Source: Actinomadura physcomitrii
GTDB lineage: Bacteria; Actinomycetota; Actinomycetes; Streptosporangiales; Streptosporangiaceae
Direction of reading: 5' to 3'
Length of the DNA stretch: 64,000 nucleotides
NCBI RefSeq assembly: GCF_008923205.2
Contig: NZ_WBMS02000037.1
Coordinates: 1 to 64,000 of the forward strand
Below the pieces are notes generated by a model, which saw only the letters and a program-made list of their open reading frames with translations, was not told the origin of the DNA and made no database searches. Positions within the stretch are counted from its first letter, which is position 1. The number at the start of each line of letters is the position of its first letter. Shown here in pieces: positions 45,841 through 54,855 of the stretch. The position numbers and the translations under genes were made by a program.

Positions 45841-46680
45841 TCATTCGCCGGGCGGGTAGTCGGTGGAGGCGGCCAGCTCGGTCTGCTGTTCGAAGTCGGC
45901 GACGCGGGCACGCAGCGCGGCCAGGGTGTTGTCCAGGGCTTGGGAGCCAAGGACCATGCGCAGCGGCGCGGGCTCGGCCTCGACGCCGGCGATGATGCGG
46001 GCGGCCATGCGGCCGGGATCGCCGGGCGCCAGGCCGCCCTTGTCGGGATCGAGCATGGCCTGGAAGGCGTGCGCGGGGTTGCCGTCGTATTCGGGCATCA
46101 GGTCGGCGACGCGCGCGCTTGCGTAGCGGAACTCGGTACGGGCGCCGCCCGGCTCCACTATCGTCACCCCGATCCCGAACGGCGCGACCTCTTGCGCGAC
46201 CGCTTCACAGAAGCCTTCGATGCCCCATTTGGTGGCGTGGTACATCGAGTTGCCGGGGAAGGCGACCTGCCCGCCGTAGGAGGAGATCTGGATGATCCGT
46301 CCCCCGCGCTGGGCCCGCAGGTGCGGCAGCGCGGAGCGGATCAGCTGGATCGACCCGGTCAGGTTGGTGGCGATGATGTGGTCGACCTGCGCGTCCGACA
46401 GCTCCTCGGCGGCACCGAACAGGCCGTAGCCGGCATTGCTGACGACCACATCGATACGGCCGGTTTCGGCGAACGCCCGGTCGACCACCTGCCGGACCGC
46501 GGCGGTGTCGGTCACGTCCAGGATCTCGGCGCGAAAGCTCTCCGGATACCGTCCGGCCAGGTCGCTGACCTTGCCGGTGTCGCGGACGGTGCCGACCACC
46601 CGGTCGCCGCGCCCAAGGAGCTGCTCGGTCAGCTCGCGGCCGAAGCCGCTGCTGACCCCGGTGATGAGCCAGGTGCTCAT
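45841..46680 (-). CDS. Short-chain dehydrogenase/reductase
   Basis: A 279-residue SDR with T-G-V-S-S-G-F-G (cofactor loop), V-S-N-A-G-Y-G and catalytic Y-H-A-T-K-W. AGGAGG lies six bases before the ATG. Member of the reductase operon; the long C-terminal helix is typical of ketoreductases in such clusters. Confidence 0.9.
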   Translation of the reverse strand: MSTWLITGVSSGFGRELTEQLLGRGDRVVGTVRDTGKVSDLAGRYPESFRAEILDVTDTAAVRQVVDRAFAETGRIDVVVSNAGYGLFGAAEELSDAQVDHIIATNLTGSIQLIRSALPHLRAQRGGRIIQISSYGGQVAFPGNSMYHATKWGIEGFCEAVAQEVAPFGIGVTIVEPGGARTEFRYASARVADLMPEYDGNPAHAFQAMLDPDKGGLAPGDPGRMAARIIAGVEAEPAPLRMVLGSQALDNTLAALRARVADFEQQTELAASTDYPPGE

Positions 46681-46682
46681 GG

Positions 46683-47477
46683 TTAGTCCTCCTGTTCGGG
46701 GGTGTCTTGTTCAGGGGTGTGCTGGGCGGGGGCGACTTCGTCCAGAGCCCGCAGCGCGTTCAGGGTGCGGGGATAGCCGATGTAGGGCAGAAGCTGGGTG
46801 AGCACCTCGATCAGTCGGCCGCGGTCGTTGCCGACGTTGAGGTTGGCTGCCACGTGGCCCTTGACCTGGGCGTCGCAGCCGCCGAGCGAGACGAGCATCG
46901 CCAAGGTCAGCAGTTCGCGCGTCGGTACATCGAGCCCGCCGCGGGTGTAGTGGTCGCCGAAGCAGTTGGCCGACAGGTATCGCTGGATGTGCTGCTCATC
47001 GGCGGGCGCGGCCGCGTACATCTGCTCGACGGCGGAGGCGCCGACGATCTGTTTCTGGACTGCCAGCCCTCGCTCGGCGCGGGTGCCTGGTGTGGTGGTG
47101 GACTGCCCCGGCAGCGGCAGCTCCACACCCTGCTCGGTCAGCACCTCGTTGGTGGCGTGCAGGAAGTCGAACACTTTGGCCATGCCCACGTACGGCACCG
47201 CCTGGTAGACGATCTCCTTGACCTGTACCGGGGTGACGCCCGCGGTCAGCGCCGCCCACAGCATCACCCGGTACTCGCTCACCGCCTGACAGGCGATCAT
47301 TGCGGCGAGCTGCGCCATCAGACGCGTCGGCGCGTCCAGGGAGCCGTGCCGGAGCACCTCGTCGAAGGCGAAGTTGTCGAAGTACTCGATCAGCTCCGGA
47401 TCGGTCCGCGCCAGCGTCGAGACGTGACCGGGGAACAGTTCCTGGTGGTTACGCCGCGCGGTGTCGCTGATCGCCAT
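46683..47477 (-). CDS. Double carboxymuconolactone-decarboxylase-domain protein
   Basis: A 264-residue protein with two CMD repeats: the first around R-L-M-A-Q-L-A-A-M-I-A-C-Q-A, the second around T-R-E-L-L-T-L-A-M-L-V-S-L-G-G-C-D-A-Q-V-K-G-H. The second has the Cys...His pattern of AhpD-like peroxidatic or decarboxylase sites; the first is less complete. Two bases separate it from the downstream SDR. True decarboxylase activity is doubtful; a redox role is as likely. Confidence 0.87.
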   Translation of the reverse strand: MAISDTARRNHQELFPGHVSTLARTDPELIEYFDNFAFDEVLRHGSLDAPTRLMAQLAAMIACQAVSEYRVMLWAALTAGVTPVQVKEIVYQAVPYVGMAKVFDFLHATNEVLTEQGVELPLPGQSTTTPGTRAERGLAVQKQIVGASAVEQMYAAAPADEQHIQRYLSANCFGDHYTRGGLDVPTRELLTLAMLVSLGGCDAQVKGHVAANLNVGNDRGRLIEVLTQLLPYIGYPRTLNALRALDEVAPAQHTPEQDTPEQED

Positions 47478-47545
47478 GGCGATTTCTCCTCTACTGCCTC
47501 AGAAGCACGGATCTTTCCGTGTGGGCGACTTACTCATGCTGGAAG

Positions 47546-48418
47546 TCAGGCTTCGGGAATGGCTCTGCCGTAGCTCTCCAAGGTGATGTCGTCGGGTTCG
47601 GGGCCGCCGCGCACCCCGGTGTCGAGGGCGTCCAAGGCGGCGCATTGCGCGTCGGTGAGGTCGAAGTCGAACACCGCGAAGTTCTCGGCGATGCGTTGGG
47701 GACGCACCGACTTGGGGATGGCCGCCCGACTCTGCTGCAGATGCCAGCGGAGCATGACCTGCGCGGGTGTCTTGCCGTGCGCTGCGGCGATCTCACCGAT
47801 CACCGGATCATCGAAGGTACTGGCGCTGGTGCCGCGGTAACTGGTGATGCCGCCGATCGGCGACCACGCCTGGGTGACGATTCCGCGCGCGGCGTCGGCG
47901 GCCTGAACATCCGGTTGACCGAAGTACGGATGGACCTCGACCTGGTTCACCGCGGGCACCACCGACGCCTCCCTCATCAGCGCGTCCAGGTGGCCGGGCA
48001 TGAAGTTGCTGACCCCGATGGCCCGCACCCGACCCTCGTCCAGCAGCGTCTGCAGGGCGCGATACGCCTGCACGGTCAACTCGAACCGGCTTGGCAAAGC
48101 CTGGTGGAGGATGAACAGGTCGATCGTCTCCACACCGAGCTTGCCCGCACTCTTGTCGAAGGCGTGCAGCGTCTCGTCGTAACCGAAGTCACTGATCCAC
48201 ACCTTGGTCTCGACGAACACCTCATCGCGGCCCAGGCCCGAGTCGCGGATCGCCTCACCGACCTGGCGTTCGTTGCCATAGGCCGCGGCGGTGTCGATCA
48301 GCCGGTACCCGGTCTCCAGAGCCGCCCGCACCGCCTCGGCCGTCTCCTCTGGCGGCGTCTGGAACACCCCGAACCCCAGCGCGGGCATCACGACACCGTT
48401 GTTCAACGTCAGATCCAT
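47546..48418 (-). CDS. Aldo/keto reductase (2,5-diketo-D-gluconate reductase type)
   Basis: A 290-residue AKR with M-P-A-L-G-F-G-V-F, D-T-A-A-A-Y-G-N-E (Asp, Tyr), V-E-T-K-V-W (Lys) and L-F-I-L-H-Q-A (His), ending with the NADPH-binding I-P-K-S-V-R-P-Q-R-I. GGGAGG precedes the ATG. Second AKR of the operon and only distantly like the first. Confidence 0.9.
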   Translation of the reverse strand: MDLTLNNGVVMPALGFGVFQTPPEETAEAVRAALETGYRLIDTAAAYGNERQVGEAIRDSGLGRDEVFVETKVWISDFGYDETLHAFDKSAGKLGVETIDLFILHQALPSRFELTVQAYRALQTLLDEGRVRAIGVSNFMPGHLDALMREASVVPAVNQVEVHPYFGQPDVQAADAARGIVTQAWSPIGGITSYRGTSASTFDDPVIGEIAAAHGKTPAQVMLRWHLQQSRAAIPKSVRPQRIAENFAVFDFDLTDAQCAALDALDTGVRGGPEPDDITLESYGRAIPEA

Positions 48419-48466
48419 GATCTTTTGCCTCCCGGCACTTCGCGGCTCAGCCTGTTCCTGTGCGCG

Positions 48467-49510
48467 TCACGGGCGGATGAGGACCTTGATCGCCTGCCGG
48501 TCGGCCATCGCCCGGTACCCGTCGGGCACCTGGTCCAGGCCGATCGTGCGGTCGAACACCCGGCCCGGCTCGACGCGCCCTTCCAGCACGTCGGGCAGCA
48601 GGTCCTCGATGTAGGCGCGGGCCGGAGCCACACCACCGGTCAGGGTGATGTTGCGCAGGAACTCGCCGAAGCCCATCGGCACCGCCGGATACTGCGGGGC
48701 GCCGACCCGGCTGACCGTGCCGCCGTCGCGGACCACCCCGAACGCCGTCACGATGGCCTGCTCCAGCCCGACGCACTCCAGCACGGTATGGGTGCCGTCG
48801 CCGCCGGTCAGTTCCCGGACCCGCTCGACACCCTCATCGCCGCGCTCGGCGACCACGTCGGTGGCGCCGAACTCGCGCCCCAGATCGGTGCGGTCCTTGT
48901 GCCGCCCCATCAAGATGATCTGCTCGGCCCCCAGCCGCCGCGCGGCCAGCACCGCCGACAACCCGACCGCGCCGTCCCCGATCACCGTCACCGTGGTCCG
49001 CGGGCCCACCCCGGCGGTCACCGCGCAGTGGTGCCCGGTGGGGAACACATCCGACAGCGCCAGCAGCGACGGCAGCAGCGCCGCATCCTCACCGGCGACA
49101 CTGGCCGGCAGCTTGACCAGCGTGCCCTGCGCCTGCGGCACCCGCACCGCCTCGCCCTGGCCGCCGTCCACCCCCGGCGCGCCCCACTGCCCGCCGTGCC
49201 TGCACGAGGTCTGCAGGCCCTCGCGGCAGAAATCGCAGGTGTTGTCGGCCCACACGAACGGAGCCACCACCACGTCACCGGGCCGAAGCCCCGACACCTG
49301 CGCGCCGACCTCCTCGACCACGCCGAGGAACTCGTGCCCGATCCGGGCACCCTGCTCACTGGCCGGACGCGACCCGTACGGCCACAGATCACTGCCGCAG
49401 ATGCACGAGCGCAGCACCCGCACCAGCGCATCGGTCGGCTCACGCAGCACCGGATCCGGGACGTCCTCCACCCGCACGTCACCGGCACCGTAGATCAACG
49501 TCGCACGCAT
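48467..49510 (-). CDS. Zinc-dependent alcohol dehydrogenase
   Basis: A 347-residue medium-chain dehydrogenase from ATG 49510 (GGAGAGA upstream); the frame extends further but without family sequence. Catalytic zinc: S-C-I-C-G-S-D and I-G-H-E-F-L-G. Structural zinc: C-D-F-C-R-E-G-L-Q-T-S-C, with three of four Cys in the usual spacing. Cofactor loop G-D-G-A-V-G-L-S. First gene of the six-gene operon, divergent from the MmyB-like regulator. Confidence 0.9.
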   Translation of the reverse strand: MRATLIYGAGDVRVEDVPDPVLREPTDALVRVLRSCICGSDLWPYGSRPASEQGARIGHEFLGVVEEVGAQVSGLRPGDVVVAPFVWADNTCDFCREGLQTSCRHGGQWGAPGVDGGQGEAVRVPQAQGTLVKLPASVAGEDAALLPSLLALSDVFPTGHHCAVTAGVGPRTTVTVIGDGAVGLSAVLAARRLGAEQIILMGRHKDRTDLGREFGATDVVAERGDEGVERVRELTGGDGTHTVLECVGLEQAIVTAFGVVRDGGTVSRVGAPQYPAVPMGFGEFLRNITLTGGVAPARAYIEDLLPDVLEGRVEPGRVFDRTIGLDQVPDGYRAMADRQAIKVLIRP

Positions 49511-49848
49511 AAAACAGATCTCTCCGATCATGTGAAGTCGTCTCAGCACTACCCAGGCCAGGGCACACGCGGCTTTTCGCCCGCCCCGCCGGCAGCCTGC
49601 TATCGGTAAAGAACCGCGGCCGCGGCAGCCGTCTGGACGACCAGGTGCTCCGGTGCTGCCAGACACACGGCCGAGCGGCCCGCACGAATCCCAGCCCGCG
49701 CGATGACGGGCTCTCCTACTCGTGGCCGGTTCCTCGAGATCCACCCTGCCGTGGGCGCGGGCCCTGTGACAGGCCGGGCCGTTCGGGGGTGTGGCAGGGC
49801 CCCTCACACGGGATCCGGCACTTCCGGAGAAGGTGTAACACTGGAACC
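49511..49848. other. Divergent regulatory region, ADH operon / MmyB-like regulator
   Basis: 338 bp without a gene. It holds a GTGTG...CACAC inverted repeat around GGGCCC near 49786-49806, a CCGCGGCCGCGG palindrome near 49610, and the small palindrome at 49833-49841. Confidence 0.45.
49833..49841. promoter_or_regulatory. Palindrome GTGTAACAC at the regulator start
   Basis: A perfect 9-bp palindrome that overlaps a possible -10 (TAACAC) eight bases before the regulator ATG. The gene lacks a strong ribosome-binding site, so a leaderless, autorepressed transcript is possible. Confidence 0.35.
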
Positions 49849-50739
49849 ATGGCAGGTGACAGACACCAAGGCGGGACCGAGCTCGGGCGGTTCCTGCGGG
49901 CCCGCCGCGAAGAGGTCACCCCCGACCAGGTCGGCCTCACCACCGGCGCCGGCCTGCGCCGCACCCCGGGCCTGCGCCGCGAAGAACTCGCCACCCTCGC
50001 CGGCGTCAGCGTCGACTACTACACACGCCTGGAACGAGGCCGCGAGACCCGGCCCAGCCCCGCCGTCGTCGACGCCCTCGCCCGCGCCCTGCGCCTAGGT
50101 GAACCCGAATACCAGCACCTGCTGGACCTGGCCGTCCGCGCCGCACGCCATATCCCCGACCCGGCGGTCGTCCCCAGCCGCACCGTCAAACCCGGCGTCA
50201 AACAACTGCTGGAAGCCCTGCGCCCGCACCCCGCCGTCGTCCAAAGCCGCACCATGGACATCCTGGCCGCCAACCCCGCCGGATTCCACCTGTACGCGGG
50301 CATGCAGGACTGGCCCGCCAAGCACCGCAACCTGGCCCGCTACACCTTCCTGCACCCCGCCGCCCGCACCCTTTTCGACAACTGGAACAGCCAGCTCCGC
50401 GGCTGCGTCGCCCGCCTGCGCGCCCTGGCCGGCACCGACCCCGATGCCCCCGATCTCGCGGCTCTGGTCGGCGAACTCCTCCTCAAGAGCCCCGAGTTCG
50501 CCAAACTGTGGGAACGCTACGACGTCCGCCCCCACACCGCAGGGACCAAGACCTTCCACCACCCCGAAGTCGGCGACCTCACCCTCGGCTACCAAGGCAT
50601 GCTGCTGGAAGGCGCCCCCGGCCATCGCATGTCCGTCTACCACGCCGACCCCGGCACCCCCGACCACGACGCCATGGTCCTGCTCGACATGGCCGCCCCC
50701 CAGACCTCGGAATCCCGCCCCGCTGATCAGACCCGCTGA
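49849..50739 (+). CDS. MmyB-like helix-turn-helix regulator
   Basis: A 296-residue regulator. XRE-type helix-turn-helix near residues 10-75: G-L-R-R-E-E-L-A-T-L-A-G-V-S-V-D-Y-Y-T-R-L-E-R-G-R. The C-terminal PAS-like ligand domain of the MmyB/MLTR class spans about 110-285, with L-A-A-N-P-A-G-F-H-L-Y, W-E-R-Y-D-V and H-P-E-V-G-D-L-T-L-G-Y-Q. This class commonly sits divergent from SDR/AKR genes, as here, and is presumed to sense a small hydrophobic compound or fatty acid. Confidence 0.9.
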   Translation: MAGDRHQGGTELGRFLRARREEVTPDQVGLTTGAGLRRTPGLRREELATLAGVSVDYYTRLERGRETRPSPAVVDALARALRLGEPEYQHLLDLAVRAARHIPDPAVVPSRTVKPGVKQLLEALRPHPAVVQSRTMDILAANPAGFHLYAGMQDWPAKHRNLARYTFLHPAARTLFDNWNSQLRGCVARLRALAGTDPDAPDLAALVGELLLKSPEFAKLWERYDVRPHTAGTKTFHHPEVGDLTLGYQGMLLEGAPGHRMSVYHADPGTPDHDAMVLLDMAAPQTSESRPADQTR

Positions 50740-50742
50740 GCT

Positions 50743-51567
50743 TTACGGCGCATTCTCGGCCGGGGCGGGCACGACGGCCGGTCCGTAGATCTGCTTGCCG
50801 AGTGCCTGTCCGCCGTCAGCGGTGAGGACTTCGCCGGTGACGTAGGAGGCCTGGTCGGACATCAGGAAGGCGGCGAGGCCGGCGATCTCGTCGGGGTCGG
50901 CGAAACGTCGCATCGGGACCGAGGCCAGGACGCGTTCTCTTTCCTCGTCGGTTCCCCACAGTGCGGCTCCGGCGCCGGCGGTGGAGGTGGGGCCGGGGGC
51001 GATGCAGTTGAGGCGGATGCCGTGGCGGGCCCATTCGACGGCGAGGGTACGCGTCATGGTCAGCACTCCGGCTTTGGCGGTGGCGCTGTGGACGGTGCCG
51101 GGGTGGCCGGTCCAGGCGTAGGTGGCGATCACGTTGAGGATCACGCCCGGGCGCCGGGCGTTGATCATGTGCCGGCCGACGGCCGAGGTGCAGTTCCAGG
51201 TGCCGTTCAGCACGATGTCGATCACTGAACGCCAGCCGTTGGCCGAGAGATCCTCGGCGGGGCAGACGAAGTTGCCGGCGGCGTTGTTGACCAGTCCGTC
51301 GATGCGGCCGCTCTGTTCGGCGATGCCGGCGACCGTGCCAGTGACCTGGTCGGGGTCTCGGACGTCGAGGGGGTAGGCGTCGGCTTGGCCGCCCAGCTCG
51401 GCGATGTGTGCGACGGTCTGGTCGAGTCTGTCTTGCCGACGGCCGGCGACGGCGACGCGTGCGCCGAGCTGCGCCAGTTGGGAGGCGATCGAGGCGCCGA
51501 TGCCGCTTCCGCCGCCCGTCACCAGATAGACGCGGCCCGCGAGCGGCTCAGTGAAGACATAGGACAT
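50743..51567 (-). CDS. SDR of the 2,4-dienoyl-CoA reductase type
   Basis: A 274-residue SDR with G-G-G-S-G-I-G-A, N-N-A-A-G-N-F-V-C-P and L-A-V-E-W. The usual Y-x3-K is H-S-A-T-A-K, with no Tyr, as in dienoyl-CoA reductases, which use another residue. Next to an acyl-CoA dehydrogenase and an acyl-CoA synthetase remnant, a role in unsaturated fatty-acyl-CoA oxidation fits. It is convergent with the MmyB-like gene (3 bp apart). Confidence 0.85.
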   Translation of the reverse strand: MSYVFTEPLAGRVYLVTGGGSGIGASIASQLAQLGARVAVAGRRQDRLDQTVAHIAELGGQADAYPLDVRDPDQVTGTVAGIAEQSGRIDGLVNNAAGNFVCPAEDLSANGWRSVIDIVLNGTWNCTSAVGRHMINARRPGVILNVIATYAWTGHPGTVHSATAKAGVLTMTRTLAVEWARHGIRLNCIAPGPTSTAGAGAALWGTDEERERVLASVPMRRFADPDEIAGLAAFLMSDQASYVTGEVLTADGGQALGKQIYGPAVVPAPAENAP

Positions 51568-51717
51568 ATGGATGGTTTCTCCGTGTGGTTAAAAGGGGTC
51601 GCCGGTCGGCGGGGCCGACCGGTGGCCGCGCGCCGCCGCTGCCGAGCGACGGGCGGCGCGCGGACCGGGATGCGGGCCGGGAGCAGGTCCTCACCCGGAC
51701 GGATCGCGACGGCCAGA

Positions 51718-52881
51718 TCAGGTGAACATGCCGAGCTTGAGCATGTTGCGGGCCAGGACGAGACGATTGATCTCCGAGGTGCCTTCCCAGATGCGTTCGA
51801 TGCGGGCGTTGCGGTAGGCGCGTTCGACGAAGACCTCGTTCATGTAGCCGGTGCCGCCGAAGATCTGCAGGACGCGGTCTGCGACGCGGCCGAGGGCTTC
51901 GCTGGCGAAGACCTTGACGGCGGAGGCTTTGCCGTTGAGAACGCGGAAGTCGCTGCCCTGGTCGGTGTCCCACGCGACGTTGTAGGTCATCATGCGGGCG
52001 GCGTACAGATCCATCGCACAGTCGGCCAGCATCAGCTGGATGGCCTGGTAGTTGCCGATCGGCTCACCGAACTGGACGCGCTGCTTGGACCATTCGAGCG
52101 CCTCGTCGATCAGCCGGGCCATCGGTCCGAGACATCTCGCGGCGGTCATGATGCGGCCGTTGCGCAGCCAGTCCCTGGCCAGGTCGAAGCCCTTGCCGAC
52201 CTCGCCCAGGATGTTGCCGTCGGGCACCCGGCAGTCGTCGAAGACCAGTTCGGCCTGGCGGTAGCCGCGGTGGCCCATCGTCTTGTGGAGCTGCCCGATG
52301 GAAAAGCCCGGCGTTCCCTTCTCGACCAGGAACGCGGTGATGCGGTCGGTCTCGGACTCGGGGTCGGTGACGGCGAAGACGATGGCGAAGTCGGCGCTGT
52401 CGCCGTGGCTGATGAACCGTTTACGTCCGTTGATCACCCAGCTGTCGGCTTCCTTGACCGCGCGGGTCTTGATACCGGCGGCATCGGAGCCGGTTTCGGG
52501 TTCGGTGAGGGCGAAGCAGTCCTGCTTGTCCCCGCGGACGGTCGGGTAGAGGAACCGCTCGCGCTGCTGTCGGTTGCAGGCCATCAGGATGTTGGACGCC
52601 TCGGGCACCACCGAGGACGAGACACCGGGCAGCGCCCGCGACAGCTCCTCGGTGACCAGCACCTGGGCCAGCAGACCACTGCCCTGCCCGCCCACCTCCT
52701 CGGGCATGTCCATGCTGTTCAGGCCCAGGGCGACAGCCTTCTTCTTCAGGTCGTTTTTGACGTCGTCGGGCAGGCCGTCGTGCTCTTCGACGTAGTCCTC
52801 GTGCGGGATCAGCTCGGTGTCGACGAAGCGGCGGACCTCCGTGCGGAAGGCGACGAGGTCCTCGGGTAGCGAGAAGTCCAT
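51718..52881 (-). CDS. Acyl-CoA dehydrogenase
   Basis: A 387-residue FAD enzyme. Flavin/substrate motifs: C-F-A-L-T-E-P-E-T-G-S-D-A-A and Q-I-F-G-G-T-G-Y-M. The catalytic base Glu lies in I-W-E-G-T-S-E-I-N-R near the end. It starts five bases after the acyl-CoA synthetase frame ends, so the two were one transcription unit; truncation of that gene may have removed its promoter. About 150 bp without gene separate it from the SDR downstream. Confidence 0.92.
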   Translation of the reverse strand: MDFSLPEDLVAFRTEVRRFVDTELIPHEDYVEEHDGLPDDVKNDLKKKAVALGLNSMDMPEEVGGQGSGLLAQVLVTEELSRALPGVSSSVVPEASNILMACNRQQRERFLYPTVRGDKQDCFALTEPETGSDAAGIKTRAVKEADSWVINGRKRFISHGDSADFAIVFAVTDPESETDRITAFLVEKGTPGFSIGQLHKTMGHRGYRQAELVFDDCRVPDGNILGEVGKGFDLARDWLRNGRIMTAARCLGPMARLIDEALEWSKQRVQFGEPIGNYQAIQLMLADCAMDLYAARMMTYNVAWDTDQGSDFRVLNGKASAVKVFASEALGRVADRVLQIFGGTGYMNEVFVERAYRNARIERIWEGTSEINRLVLARNMLKLGMFT

Positions 52882-52886
52882 GTCAG

Positions 52887-54853
52887 CTAAAACCTTTCTG
52901 CCCGGTCAGGGGCCGTGGGTGCGGTGCCGCGCCGCTGCCTGATCAGGGTGTCCAAGGCGGTCGTCCCCTTGGGGGTGCACAGCAGCGGGTTGACGTCGAG
53001 TTCGGTGATCTGCGGGAGGTCGGCGAGCATGCATCCGACCGCGACGGTGGCCTGGGCGACCGAGGCGAGGTCGCAGGCGGGGGCGCCGCGGTATCCGCGC
53101 AGCAGGGCCCCCACGCGCAGCCCTTGAAGGGCTTGCAGGACCTCCTGCTGGGTGAACGGCCAGAGCAGGGTCACCGCGTCGTTGAGCAGTTCGGTCAGGA
53201 CGCCGCCGGCTCCGAGAACCACCACGCTGGCCAGGCCGTCGTTGGAGCCGCCGACGATCAGTTCGACGCCATGGTCGGTTTCGGCGGCCGTCTCGACCCG
53301 CACGCCGCGCACTGGTGCGGGCCCCAGCGCGGTTCGCCCCCGGTCGAGGACGTCGCGGACCGCGCCGCGGAGCTGGTCGGCGTCGTGGATGCCGACGACG
53401 ACTCCGCCGATGTCGGACTTGTGGGCCAAGCCGTCGGCTTCGAGCTTGCACACGACCGGGTAGCCGATACGTTCGGCGATGGCGACGGCCGCGTCCTCGT
53501 CGGATGCGGAGCCACCTTCGGGAACAGTGATTCCGTAGTGGCCGAGCAGCGCTTTGGCCGCCGTTTCCGGAACCGTTTCGGGCTCACCATCGAGAAGTTC
53601 CTGGCCCACGTCAGCGAGTTCGGACGCTCGGAGGGGTCCAGCCGGGTCCTCGGTGAGGCTCTTCAAACGTTCCAGACGCAGCCCTGCGTGCCGGATCGCT
53701 CGCAGCGCGGGCCGCATGCCGGCGAGAAGGGTGACGCCGTGACGCTCGCACAGACCGGGCAGTTCAGGGTCGGTGTCGGTCGTCGAGGTGATCACGGCGA
53801 CCGGGACGTCGCCGCTGCTCGCGGCGCCGAGCCCGGCGATCATGGCGGGCCATCCGGCTTCCTGCAGGTTCGGGCCCGCGGTGGGTGCGTCGCCGGTGAA
53901 GGCGACGAGGTCCACGGTGGGGCAGGCCGCCAAGGCTGTCGCCGCCGTACGGCAGACTTCGCCGTCGCCCCAGCCGGCAGCTATGACGTCGAACGGGCTG
54001 CTGAGATAGCCGTAGTCGGGCAGCACCGATCGCAGCGCCTGCTCGGTGGCGTCGTCGAAGGCGGCCAGGGCAGGCCGTGGTCGTGGGCCAGGTCGGCGAG
54101 CATGCCGCATTCGCCGCCGGAGGTGGCGAACAGGCCGAGCGAGGTGCCGCGCGGCTTGCGCGGGCCCGCCAGCAGCGAGCAGGTGGCGATCAGCTCGTCC
54201 ATGTCGTCCACCCGGATCACACCGGTCTGCCGGAACAACGCGTCATAGGCGGCGTCGTGGCCGGCGAGCGTGCCGGTGTGCGCGACGGTGAGGGTTCCGC
54301 CGGCCGGGGACCGGCCGTTCTTCAGCACCACGACGGCCACGTCGGCGGCGGCCGCCCGCAACGCCAGGGCACGGAACCGCTCCAGGTCGCTCAGCCCCTC
54401 GACCAGCAGCGCGACCACGCGCACCGCAGGATCGTGCAGGTAGTACTCCAGACAGTCGGAGATGTCGACCAGCGCCTGGTTACCGACCGACGCACAGTAG
54501 GCGAGCCCCGGCAGCCGGCCGGACATCATCAGACTGAGGGCGAGGCTGCCGCTCTGCGCGGCGACGGCGACGCCGCCGTCGGTGGAGGCATGGGCGAAGG
54601 GGATGTCCAGTCCCCACAGCGCTGCCCGGGCTCGGTAGCCGACCACACCCAGGCAGTTGGGGCCGACCACCGGCATCCGGCCGCGGCAGATGTCGGCGAT
54701 CTCCTGCTGGAGCCGCTGCCCCTCGGCGCCGGTCTCGGCGAAGCCGCTGGCGTACACCACCGCGCCGCCCACCCCGAGATCGACCGCCTCGGCCAGGACC
54801 TCCGGCACCGCCGCGGCGGGCACCGCGACTCCGATCGCATCGGGCACATGGTC
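52887..54853 (-). pseudogene. Broken ADP-forming acyl-CoA synthetase
   Basis: Two frames together make one NDP-forming acetate/acyl-CoA ligase. The upstream frame has the CoA-ligase domains (I-G-V-A-V-P-A-A, V-G-P-N-C-L-G-V-V, A-Q-S-G-S-L-A). The downstream one has the rest plus the ATP-grasp domain (Y-P-V-V-C-K-L-E-A-D-G-L-A-H-K-S-D-I-G-G). They are offset near 54066-54080, where one missing base explains the shift (G-L-x-L-A-A-F-D-D-A). In addition, the N-terminal CoA-binding strand, about 60 residues, is cut off by the insertion at 54854. The TTG at 54871 used by the open frame lies inside the IS end, so it is not a native start. Confidence 0.75.
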
Positions 54854-54855
54854 TA

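Noticed and set aside
50743..51567. Missing catalytic Tyr as evidence of an inactive SDR
   Set aside because: Dienoyl-CoA-reductase-type SDRs normally lack Tyr at this position, so the replacement is expected.
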